Positions 41,989-49,811 of a stretch of 64,000 bases of DNA are shown piece after piece (positions within the stretch are counted from its first letter, which is position 1; the number at the start of each line of letters is the position of its first letter). This DNA is from Reyranella sp. (lineage in GTDB: Bacteria > Pseudomonadota > Alphaproteobacteria > Reyranellales > Reyranellaceae), in NCBI RefSeq assembly GCF_004297265.1, contig NZ_SCUT01000063.1, positions 62,001-126,000 on the forward strand, read 5' to 3'. Below the pieces are notes generated by a model that saw only the letters and a program-made list of their open reading frames with translations, did not search any database and was not told the origin of the DNA. The translations under genes and the position numbers were made by a program.

Positions 41989-42552
41989 TTAGCCCTGATC
42001 GAGCTCGGAATCCCAGTACAGGAAGTCGCGCCAGCTCTCGTGCAGATAGCCCGGCGGAAACGCGCGGCCATGTTCCTGCAGCAACTGCGTCGAGGGTTCG
42101 ACGGGCGCAGATCGCAGAATCAGGCCGCTTTCCTTGAGCAGCATGTTGCCCTTCTGCAGATTGCAGGGGCTGCAGGCGGTGACGACGTTCTGCCAGCTTG
42201 TGCGGCCGCCGCGTGACTTCGGGACCACGTGGTCGAAGGTGAGTTCGTTGGTCGCGAAATCGCCGTTGCAGTACTGACAGGTGAAGCGGTCGCGCAGGAA
42301 GACGTTGAACCGGGTGAAGGCCGGCCGGCGTGCCGCCGGGACGTATTCCTTCAACGCGATGACGCTGGGCAGCCGCATCTCGAAGGTCGGGCTGTGGATC
42401 GTGCGCTCGTACTGGGAGACGACGCTGACGCGGTCGAGGAAGACCGCCTTTACGGCATCCTGCCAAGACCAGACGGACAGGGGGAAATACGACAGGGGCC
42501 GAAAATCGGCGTTGAGCACCAGCGCGTGGCAGGACTCAAGGCCGGGCGTCAC
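41989..42552 (-). CDS. HNH endonuclease family protein
   Basis: 187 residues, GTG start. A zinc-stabilised HNH motif is present: Cys92-x-x-Cys95, Asp107-His108 (TFDHVVPKSRGG), Asn122 and Cys127-x-x-Cys130. The N-terminal LVLNADFRPLSYFPLSVWSW is the hallmark of a short housekeeping HNH protein conserved across alphaproteobacteria. It lacks the extra domains of restriction or homing enzymes and is not linked to a mobile element here. Its DNA target and role are unknown. A repair or processing function is more likely than defence. Confidence 0.9.
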   Translation of the reverse strand: MTPGLESCHALVLNADFRPLSYFPLSVWSWQDAVKAVFLDRVSVVSQYERTIHSPTFEMRLPSVIALKEYVPAARRPAFTRFNVFLRDRFTCQYCNGDFATNELTFDHVVPKSRGGRTSWQNVVTACSPCNLQKGNMLLKESGLILRSAPVEPSTQLLQEHGRAFPPGYLHESWRDFLYWDSELDQG

Positions 42553-42691
42553 GGCTAGGCCCGCCGCCGCCGCAGGGTGGGACTACTCGGAAAATCGATG
42601 CGGTCCAACATGCCGGCCATAGTGGCCGGACTCGTGGGGAAACACAATATGCGGGAGCCGCCGTCACCGACATGTCATGAGGCGCGGCTTC

Positions 42692-43903
42692 CTAGCGACT
42701 GAGACGCTCCCGCGCGCCGGCTTCGGAACCCAAGGTTGCGGCGGCCGTCACCAGCGCCAGCACCGAGAGCACCATGACCGCGGCATAGCCGCCGGTGAGG
42801 TCGTGCAGCACGCCGCCGATCCAGGCGCCCAGAAAGCCACCCAGCCCCATGCCGATGGCGATCAGCCCGTAGATGCGGCCGAAATGCGCGCCGCGATAGC
42901 GCAAGGTCGCAAGCGTCGAGATCATCGGCCCGCGCGACCCCATGCTGCCGCCGAACAACAGCACGAAGGTCCACAGCCAGAAATCATCGCCCGGCCCGCG
43001 CACCATCGCCAGCGCCCCGACCCCGGCGATGGAGCAGACATAGGCCAGGATCGCGGCCAGCCGGCGACCGCCGCGATCGGCCAGCCACGAGAAGCCGATC
43101 ATGCCGAGCGGCGTCAGGAAACCCGCGACCGCCATGGCTCGTGCCGCATAGGGACCGTCCATGCCGCGCTCGAGCAGATAGACCATGGTCTGCGGCATCA
43201 GCGCGAAGATACCGATCGAGGTCAGCGCGAACGACGAGGTGAGCGCCCAGAACGGCCAGTCGCGCAGCGCCTCGCGCACCGTGATCCCCGGCGCCGCCGT
43301 CTCGCGCAAGCGCGCGAGGCCCGGCGCCCCGCGCTCAATCGTCTTCCACGGCAGCACCAGCAGGAGCGGAATGAAGACTGCGCTCACGCCGGAGAAGACA
43401 AGATAGGCATGGCGCCAGCCCTCGGTCTCGATGAGATACTGCGCCGCCGGAAACGTCGCCATCGCGCCGACACCCGACGCGGACCAGGACACGGCGAGCG
43501 GTACGCCGAGGCGATTGGCGGGGAACCAGCGCGCGATCAGCGACGAGGACAGGATCCCGGAGAGCGATGCCGCACCGAACCCCATCATCAGCCCGAGCGA
43601 CAGATAGAGGTGCCAGAGATGGCTCGCCTGCGAGGCGACGGCGGTGCTGGCCGCCGCTGCGATCACGCCGACCACGGTCAGGGTGCGCAGTCCGAAACGA
43701 TCGAGGATCCAACCGGTGATCGGCGCGGCGGTGCCGCCGACCAGCAGCGCGAAACTGTAGATCAGCGTGACCGAGCCGCGATTGGCATCGAAGGCATGCT
43801 GGAGCGCCGGCACGAAGACGAGGAAGGTGTCGCTGATCGAGCGACTGGCCACGCCGAGCGCAAAACACAGCGCCACGAGCGCCCACGGCAAAGCCGATCC
43901 CAT
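42692..43903 (-). CDS. MFS transporter (oxalate/formate antiporter-like)
   Basis: 403 residues from the ATG at 43903. Twelve membrane segments are visible. GSVTLIYSFALLVGGTAAPITGWILDRFG is the loop 2-3 region (key residues GWILDRFG), and WSASGVGAMATFPAAQYL and GLIAIGMGLGGFLGAWIGG resemble the OxlT/monocarboxylate-type group. It would move an organic anion across the inner membrane. The thioesterase-like gene runs divergently from its 5' side. The substrate is not deducible. Confidence 0.85.
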   Translation of the reverse strand: MGSALPWALVALCFALGVASRSISDTFLVFVPALQHAFDANRGSVTLIYSFALLVGGTAAPITGWILDRFGLRTLTVVGVIAAAASTAVASQASHLWHLYLSLGLMMGFGAASLSGILSSSLIARWFPANRLGVPLAVSWSASGVGAMATFPAAQYLIETEGWRHAYLVFSGVSAVFIPLLLVLPWKTIERGAPGLARLRETAAPGITVREALRDWPFWALTSSFALTSIGIFALMPQTMVYLLERGMDGPYAARAMAVAGFLTPLGMIGFSWLADRGGRRLAAILAYVCSIAGVGALAMVRGPGDDFWLWTFVLLFGGSMGSRGPMISTLATLRYRGAHFGRIYGLIAIGMGLGGFLGAWIGGVLHDLTGGYAAVMVLSVLALVTAAATLGSEAGARERLSR

Positions 43904-44023
43904 CGCCTCAACCTCGACGAGCGCGGCATCCGATGCAAGACGATAGACGGCCCGGCAGGCTTGCATTCTCCGCATGCGCGCGGCAGCTTCGGCGCCCGAA
44001 TTTCCACGCTGCGAGGGCCCACG

Positions 44024-44749
44024 GTGGACGACACGCTCATCATCCCGGTCGGCTTCAACGGCCCGCGCCTCTCGGGCAATGGCGGCTATGTCGCCGGCCT
44101 GCTGGCCGAACGCTATGCCAGGGCCTTCGGCGGCAACAGCGCCGTCGAGATCACTTTGCGCGCGCCGATTCCCATCGAGACGAAGATGCGCCTCATGCGC
44201 GAGGACGCGGTGCTGCTGATGCGCGACGGAAACACGCTGGTCTGCGAAGCGCGCGCCGGCAGAGTCGACCATCTCGATCCGCCGAAACCGCCATCGGACT
44301 GGAACGCGGTGATGCAGCAGGACGCGGTCGGCGGCTGCGGCGAGGGCAGCGACTTCCAATGGTGCCTCGTCTGCGGCCGCAGTCGCGGCGTCGGCGATGG
44401 CCTCCGCGTGTTCGGCGGCCACTCAGGAAACGGCACTTCCCTCTCCTGCTACGTGCCGCATGCGAACCACGCCGACAGTGACGGCCGCATCCGGCCGGAG
44501 TTCATCTGGGGCACGCTCGACTGCCCGGGCGCCTGGGCCGTTCAGGATCCCGGGGACATGCGCCCCGCCCTGACCGGCCGCATGACCGCGAAGGTGCTCG
44601 ACGCTCCGCGAGTAGGCGAACGCTGTGCGGTCGTCGGCTGGCGCATCGGCGCCGAAGGGCGAAAGCTCTATTCGGGTACGGCGCTCTATACCGAATCAGG
44701 CCGCCTCTGCGCCATCGGACATTGCACCTGGATCGTGTTGAAGGAGTAG
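44024..44749 (+). CDS. Hotdog-fold thioesterase-like protein
   Basis: 241 residues from a GTG at 44024, with GAGGG ahead. The frame is open for a long way upstream, but that part is antisense to the MFS gene. Segments FNGPRLSGNGGYVAGLLAE and APIPIETKMRLMREDAVLLM fit one hotdog half. RIRPEFIWGTLDCPGAWAV, TGRMTAKVLDAPRVGE and LYSGTALYTESGRLCAIGHCTWI fit a second. The double-hotdog layout resembles acyl-CoA thioesterases or dehydratase-like proteins; the CPGAW and C-x-V-C (WCLVCGRSR) cysteines are unexplained. Probably cytoplasmic. Confidence 0.75.
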   Translation: MDDTLIIPVGFNGPRLSGNGGYVAGLLAERYARAFGGNSAVEITLRAPIPIETKMRLMREDAVLLMRDGNTLVCEARAGRVDHLDPPKPPSDWNAVMQQDAVGGCGEGSDFQWCLVCGRSRGVGDGLRVFGGHSGNGTSLSCYVPHANHADSDGRIRPEFIWGTLDCPGAWAVQDPGDMRPALTGRMTAKVLDAPRVGERCAVVGWRIGAEGRKLYSGTALYTESGRLCAIGHCTWIVLKE

Positions 44750-44777
44750 TCCTCCGGGGCTCACTCGCCGCCGCGTC

Positions 44778-46535
44778 TCAATTCAGCGCCGCACCGCGCG
44801 CCACGTCGACGACGAACACCGGCACGGGCCGGTCGAAGCCCTTCATCATCCGTGAATCCTTCTGGGCCAGAGGGACCCGAGTGCCGATTGCAGCCGCGGC
44901 CACCAGGTCGACGAGGATCTCCGAGTCCGCCGCACTGGAGCAGAGGCGGGAGGCAAGGTTCACGACGTTGCCGATGGCGGTGTAGTTGAGGCGGCCGCCC
45001 GAGCCGATCCGCCCGACCGTCGCGGGCCCCATCGCCAGGCCGATGCCGAAGCCCAGTTCGGGGTGGAGTTTCCGCCATTCCACCAAGAGCTTCTGCACGT
45101 TCGCCTGCATGTCGATCGCCATCTCGGTGGCGCGAAGCTCTGGGTCCGTGCACGGCACCGGCGCGTTGAGCAGCACCATCACGCCGTCGCCGAAGAAGTT
45201 TACCAGTGTCGCCCCGTGCGCGCTGACCACCCGCTCGAGCGCGTCATAGTATTCGCGCAGCATGTCGATGATTTCCTCGGGCTCGGCGTTGGCCGAGAAC
45301 GAGGTGAAGCCGCGGATATCGCAGAACAGCACCGCCACCTCGACCCGCCGCCCGTCGAGGACGCGCTCGTCGCCGGTGCGATCGATCAATTCGGCGATCT
45401 GCGGCGCGAGGAAGCGCTTCAGCCTAGCGATGCGCTCGGAGCGCTCGCGCGAGACTGCCAGCTCTCCCGCCATCTCGTTGAACCGCGTCGCCAGCCGCTC
45501 GAACTCGTCGCTGGTCGGGAGGCTGATCCGGTGATCGAACTGGCCGGCGCCGATACGGGCGACGCCGTCCTCCAGCACGCGGATCGGCTCGACCATGCGC
45601 TGCGACAGCCACGAGGCGAGCGCGGCCGCGATCAGCCCGCCGGCGACCAGGAGGAAGCCGAGACGCCAGAGCGCAGCGTAGATCGGTGCATAGGCCTCGG
45701 CGATCGGCTGCTTGACGACCACCTGCCAGTCCACGCCGGGGACCTGGGCCATGGCCGCGATGACCGTCTTGCCGGTGATGTCCCGGCCGGCCGCCGCCTG
45801 TCCGGGCGCGCGGGCCTGGATCGCAGCGCGCAGAGCCTGGAGCGGTGCTTGCGCAGCCTGGTCGGCGCGCAGCACCAGGCTGATGTCGGGATGGGCCACC
45901 AGGCGCCCGGGCTCGTCGAGGACGAACGCCTCACCCGTGCGCCCAACGCGAATGCCGGAGACGACCTCCCAGATGAACTTGAGGTTGACCTCGGCCACGG
46001 CCACGCCGACGGCGGCACGGTTGCCCGCCACCGCGATGGTCATGAACGGCTCGGAGTCGTTCTGGAACGTCACGGGACCGAACCAGACGCGATCGGCGCG
46101 CGCACCCGTCACCGGGGCGGTCGCGGAGCGGTCCTCGCCGGCCTCGACCCGGTTGAGGCCGATGCGCGACACGAACAGGCGCTCGCGGCCGGTGCCGTCG
46201 ACCAGGGCCAGGCTTTCGACGGCTGGCGCCTGGCGCAGAAGGCGCATCGCGTCGAGCATCCGCCTGTCGCCGGCATTGTCGGTCCACGGCAGCTGCACGG
46301 TCCAACTCAGCTGATCCTGTATGCCCTCGATGAAGTCGTGGATCTTCACAGCGGCCAGGCGGGCTTCGGCGTCGAGAAGCTCGTTCAGCCGGGCGCGCTG
46401 GTCGTGATAGCCGAACCAGGCCTCGCCGGCACCCGCGATCATCAGCGGCGCCACGACGGCCGCGAACAGCGCGCGGAAATATTTCCAGAAGAGCGACCGG
46501 TGCTTCGTAGGCGCCCCGGCCGGCTGGAAGGTCAT
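44778..46535 (-). CDS. Membrane adenylate/guanylate cyclase with periplasmic sensor and HAMP
   Basis: 585 residues. Membrane segment 1 is at about 16-37, a periplasmic Cache-like sensor at about 40-290 (GRTGEAFVLDEPGRLVAHPD is a dCache landmark), membrane segment 2 at about 297-320, HAMP at about 320-370 and a class III cyclase domain from about 395. Metal-binding Asp406 (VLFCDIRGFTSFS) and Asp450 (FFGDGVMVL) are intact, as is GLAMGPATVGRIGS. It should make a cyclic nucleotide in response to a periplasmic signal. The ATG overlaps the stop of the binding-protein gene (ATGA), so a ligand-binding partner is probably part of the signal chain. Nucleotide choice is not certain. Confidence 0.9.
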   Translation of the reverse strand: MTFQPAGAPTKHRSLFWKYFRALFAAVVAPLMIAGAGEAWFGYHDQRARLNELLDAEARLAAVKIHDFIEGIQDQLSWTVQLPWTDNAGDRRMLDAMRLLRQAPAVESLALVDGTGRERLFVSRIGLNRVEAGEDRSATAPVTGARADRVWFGPVTFQNDSEPFMTIAVAGNRAAVGVAVAEVNLKFIWEVVSGIRVGRTGEAFVLDEPGRLVAHPDISLVLRADQAAQAPLQALRAAIQARAPGQAAAGRDITGKTVIAAMAQVPGVDWQVVVKQPIAEAYAPIYAALWRLGFLLVAGGLIAAALASWLSQRMVEPIRVLEDGVARIGAGQFDHRISLPTSDEFERLATRFNEMAGELAVSRERSERIARLKRFLAPQIAELIDRTGDERVLDGRRVEVAVLFCDIRGFTSFSANAEPEEIIDMLREYYDALERVVSAHGATLVNFFGDGVMVLLNAPVPCTDPELRATEMAIDMQANVQKLLVEWRKLHPELGFGIGLAMGPATVGRIGSGGRLNYTAIGNVVNLASRLCSSAADSEILVDLVAAAAIGTRVPLAQKDSRMMKGFDRPVPVFVVDVARGAALN

Positions 46536-47545
46536 TCGATCACCCGATCGGCGCTGCCGAGGATCGAGGGCGGGAAGGAGATGCCGAGATTGTCGGCGGC
46601 CTTCAGATTGATGAACAACTCGACCCGCGTGACCCGCTGCACCGGCAGCTCGGCGGGCTTCTCGCCCTTGAGGATACGGCCGGCGTAAATGCCGGTTTGG
46701 CGATGCGACTGGCTGAAATCGCCGCCGTAGCTCATCAGGCCGCCGGCCAGCGGGAAGTCGCGCGACTGGGTCATCGACGGCACGGCATGACGCACCGAGA
46801 GCGCGGCTAGCTGCGGGCTGCGATAGGCGAAATAAGGATCGGAACTGAAGACCAGCCCGCCCGCCCCGCTGTCGCGCACCGCGGTGAACATGCCGGGAAA
46901 CTCCTGCTCCTGGCTGCCGTACAGCACGACCAGCTCGACGCCGAGCGCATCGGCCGCCGCCTGCAGGTTCTTGAGCTGCGCACCCGAGGTTGGACTCGTC
47001 GGGTTCATTGCAACGGCGAACTTCCCGGTTGCGGGCCGCAGCTCCCGCATGAACTCCAGCCGCTTGCGCGAGACCTCGACGCTGAGGCTCGACACGCCGG
47101 TGAGGTTGCCGCCCGGTCGCGACAGACTCGTAACGACGCCCAGTGCAATAGGATCGCCGCCCATTTCGAAGACGATGGGAATGGTCGAGGTCGCGGCCTT
47201 GGCCGCCAGCGCGACCTCGGCGCCGCCGGCCGCCACGATCACGTTGATGTTCCTCGCCGCCAGTTCCCTCGCTAGCGCCGGCAGGCGGCTGTATTGGCCT
47301 TCTGCCCACTTGTACTCGATGGCGACGTTGCGTCCCTCGATGTAGCCCGCTTCCGCCAGCCCCTGCCGGAAGGCTTCGAGACGGCTGCGGTAACGTTCCT
47401 GCGTCTCGGAACCGAGATAGCCGATGACGGGCATGGACTGGGCCCGCGCGGAGACGGTCCAGCCCGCGACGCCGCCGAGCAGCGCCATCGCGATGCGCCG
47501 GTTCAATCCCGTTCCGCCTTCACCACCAAGGTGCCTGACCCGCAC
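46532..47545 (-). CDS. ABC-type periplasmic substrate-binding protein (PF04392 type), no permease nearby
   Basis: 337 residues from a GTG with GGGGAGA at good spacing; a TTG at 47506 is the alternative. Signal peptide: RRIAMALLGGVAGWTVSARA. Family marks are PVIGYLGSETQERYRSRLEAF, GLAEAGYIEGRNVAIEYKWA and VSSLSVEVSRKRLEFMREL. These proteins resemble TrpX-like tryptophan/tyrosine binders. There is no permease or ATPase gene beside it. Instead it is coupled to a membrane cyclase with a periplasmic sensor, which suggests a receptor role. The ligand is unknown. Confidence 0.88.
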   Translation of the reverse strand: MRVRHLGGEGGTGLNRRIAMALLGGVAGWTVSARAQSMPVIGYLGSETQERYRSRLEAFRQGLAEAGYIEGRNVAIEYKWAEGQYSRLPALARELAARNINVIVAAGGAEVALAAKAATSTIPIVFEMGGDPIALGVVTSLSRPGGNLTGVSSLSVEVSRKRLEFMRELRPATGKFAVAMNPTSPTSGAQLKNLQAAADALGVELVVLYGSQEQEFPGMFTAVRDSGAGGLVFSSDPYFAYRSPQLAALSVRHAVPSMTQSRDFPLAGGLMSYGGDFSQSHRQTGIYAGRILKGEKPAELPVQRVTRVELFINLKAADNLGISFPPSILGSADRVIE

Positions 47546-47679
47546 GGTCGTCTCCCCGTCAACGTCGCGCCGTCACCCGGAAACGATAGCGCCGCGACCG
47601 GACTTCGGAAAGCAGCCCAATCGCGTAAAGAGGCGCAGAAATCAAGCGGTGTTCTACCGGCCGACGCTGCCCGTAGACG

Positions 47680-48075
47680 TCAGGCGCCCTCGCGCTCCTC
47701 CCAAGCGTAGTCGTAGAAAACGCGGATGAAGTTGCCGTCGAGGTCCTCGGCGAAGAATTCGTAGAGCTTGGCATCGGGATGCGCCGCCGGTGGACCGGAT
47801 AGCCTCGCGCCGACGACTTGCCATTCGCGATGAAGCTCGTCGATCTCCTCCCGGCCATCGAGGTTCAGCCACAGCAAGATCGGACCACGCACGCCGAGCG
47901 GCGCCCGAAACTGTTCGTTCGACAAGAACATGCGCGTGGCGCCCCGCGAGACGCAAGCGAGGCCGATCCCGTCCGCCGACCAGTCGATGTTGAAGCCCAG
48001 GCGATCGCGATAATAGGCGAGCGCGGTAGCGAGATCCGCGACAGGAACGTCGGGACACATCGCCGGGAACTTCAC
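47680..48075 (-). CDS. Glyoxalase/bleomycin-resistance-fold protein
   Basis: 131 residues, GTG start with GGAGCGC ahead. VOC-fold features are PDVPVADLATALAYYRDRLGFNIDW at the start and AKLYEFFAEDLDGNFIRVFYDY at the end, with a Glu in YEFF and possible ligands in the paired repeats. Family members include glyoxalase, dioxygenases and antibiotic-binding proteins. The start lies 3 bases after the stop of the large membrane-protein gene, so the two are cotranscribed. No substrate can be named. Confidence 0.83.
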   Translation of the reverse strand: MKFPAMCPDVPVADLATALAYYRDRLGFNIDWSADGIGLACVSRGATRMFLSNEQFRAPLGVRGPILLWLNLDGREEIDELHREWQVVGARLSGPPAAHPDAKLYEFFAEDLDGNFIRVFYDYAWEEREGA

Positions 48076-48078
48076 GGA

Positions 48079-49611
48079 TCAGCGCTCCCGCACGAAGATC
48101 ACGGCCGCCTCATCGGCATAGGCCTGGCGCCAGCCCGGAAGGCGGGCGAGCAAACGATTGGCCGGCTGGTCGGGCGGCATGAAGGTCCAGTCGATGCGGT
48201 TGCGCTCGAGCAGCTGCTCCAGCGATTCGCCGCCGCGCAGGCCAATCGTGTCGGCATAGCGCCGGATGAAGGCGCGGCCGTAGAGCTCGCCCCTGCCGTC
48301 GATGAAGGTCGGCACGCCGGCATGGATGAGATAGCCGCCGAAGACATAGTGGTTGAGCACGCGGCCGCCGATCCCCGCCTGCTTCACATAGGCCATCGCG
48401 GTCGAGGGCATGGTCGAGAGCGGCGGCACGATGCCGGCGTAGCGCACGAGGCCCAGCGCGATCAGCGCGCAGCAGGCGACGCCCACGACGACGGCGGCGC
48501 GCCCGGCAGGCAGCGCCAGCGCGGCCGCCTGCCCGGCGAGCGAACCGTCGCGGCCGACAGCGGAGTCGGGCCGCAGCGCCGGCCACTGACGTGCCAGCAG
48601 CGGCGCCAGCGCCAGCGGCGCGAGCATGGCCAGCAGCTCGGCATTGAAGGCATAGCGCAGATAGAGGTGCAGCAGGCCGAGCACGATCAGGAGCCGCAGC
48701 AACGGCAGCTTCAGCCCGCGCGACAGCGCGGCATAGAGCGCGATCAGGAGCACCAGCTCCTGCAGCGGCGCCTTCTGGAAGTCTGGCGACTTCCATTCCG
48801 CGATGAAGGCCAGCGTGTCGTCGAGGGCGAAGATGCGCAGCGTCACCCAGATCGATTCGGGTCCGTAGGGCGTGATGCAGGCCGCGAGGAACGAGGCCAC
48901 GCCGAACTTCGCCCAGCCGGACAACAAGGCCTTGCGCTCCGCGGCACCGCGCGCGCCGACCACCGCCTCGACCGCAAAGGCGACGCCCAGCAGCAAGCCC
49001 ATGATGAAGCTGCCATGCAGGTTGGCCCACAGCAGCATGACGAGCAGCAGCAGCGGCGCGGGCGCGCGTCTCTCCTCGACGGCGCGCACCAGGCCAGCCA
49101 TCCAGAGCAGCATGAACGGAAAGGCGAGCACGGCCGGCCGCGCGAGGAAGTGCGGCAGGATCATCGCGATGGCGGCCAGCACGAAAACCGCGGCCGGCAA
49201 GGGCCGCAGATCGCGCAGCAGGAGCCGCAGCATCAGCGCGAAGGAGGCGGTGAGCGCGCCCGCGGCCAGCACGGTGACGCCGCCCCAGCCGCCGAGCCTG
49301 AACGCGACCGCCATCAGGAGCTGCGACAGCCATTCCTTGGCGATCCAGGGCTGGCCCGCGAAGGAGAAGGAGAACGGATCGACCGTCGGCACGGTGCCCT
49401 TGGCCAGCATCCAGTTGCCGACGGCGATGTGCCAGTGTGTGTCGGGATCGGCCAGCAGCGGCAGTCCGCTGCCGTTGGCGAGGCAGATGAAGAGGAGCAG
49501 ACCCAGCACCAGGGGCCAGGACAGCGACCAGGCCGAACGCGGCTCAGCCGCGACTCTCGACTCGTCCTCGGGAAAATCAGGGGAAACCGTGAGGCCGGAA
49601 GTGACGGCCAT
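48079..49611 (-). CDS. Large polytopic membrane protein, glycosyltransferase-like
   Basis: 510 residues with about ten membrane segments. The first periplasmic loop has an acidic/aromatic motif DPDTHWHIAVGNWMLAKGTV then FAGQPWIAKEWLSQ, reminiscent of the first loop of GT-C enzymes (lipid-linked sugar transferases). The C-terminal 100 residues (GGYLIHAGVPTFIDGRGELY and RNRIDWTFMPPDQPAN) form a soluble domain on the outside. I call it glycosyltransferase-like by architecture only. It is followed after 3 bases by a VOC-fold gene. The upstream region is unusually AT-rich. Confidence 0.7.
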   Translation of the reverse strand: MAVTSGLTVSPDFPEDESRVAAEPRSAWSLSWPLVLGLLLFICLANGSGLPLLADPDTHWHIAVGNWMLAKGTVPTVDPFSFSFAGQPWIAKEWLSQLLMAVAFRLGGWGGVTVLAAGALTASFALMLRLLLRDLRPLPAAVFVLAAIAMILPHFLARPAVLAFPFMLLWMAGLVRAVEERRAPAPLLLLVMLLWANLHGSFIMGLLLGVAFAVEAVVGARGAAERKALLSGWAKFGVASFLAACITPYGPESIWVTLRIFALDDTLAFIAEWKSPDFQKAPLQELVLLIALYAALSRGLKLPLLRLLIVLGLLHLYLRYAFNAELLAMLAPLALAPLLARQWPALRPDSAVGRDGSLAGQAAALALPAGRAAVVVGVACCALIALGLVRYAGIVPPLSTMPSTAMAYVKQAGIGGRVLNHYVFGGYLIHAGVPTFIDGRGELYGRAFIRRYADTIGLRGGESLEQLLERNRIDWTFMPPDQPANRLLARLPGWRQAYADEAAVIFVRER

Positions 49612-49811
49612 GCGGGGGTGGCTCCGAAATCAGGGGAACAAGCACCCCTAATCAATTGATATACATTACAGTTTCCCCAAATACCACTAATAGATCACGG
49701 AGCGCGGGCGCCGGGGCCTTCTTTAGATTCGTTCGTTTCGTTTATTTCGTCTGTTGCGTTTGCTCATCAGTAATCCGGCTTTTTCTCCCGCGTCCTGCTA
49801 AAGGAAAGACG

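Noticed and set aside
41989-42552. HNH protein as part of a defence system or mobile intron
   Set aside because: It lacks partner genes, repeats or insertion signs, and its N terminus matches a widespread single-copy alphaproteobacterial protein.
42677-44023. Upstream extension of the thioesterase-like frame
   Set aside because: It is antisense to the MFS transporter and is made of charged low-complexity residues. A GTG at 44024 with GAGGG ahead starts the conserved part.
49656-49811. Extended N terminus of the flavoprotein-SelD fusion
   Set aside because: The extension covers the AT-rich spacer and encodes aromatic residues unlike any flavoprotein start. The ATG at 49812 has AAAGGAAAG and begins just before the FAD motif.
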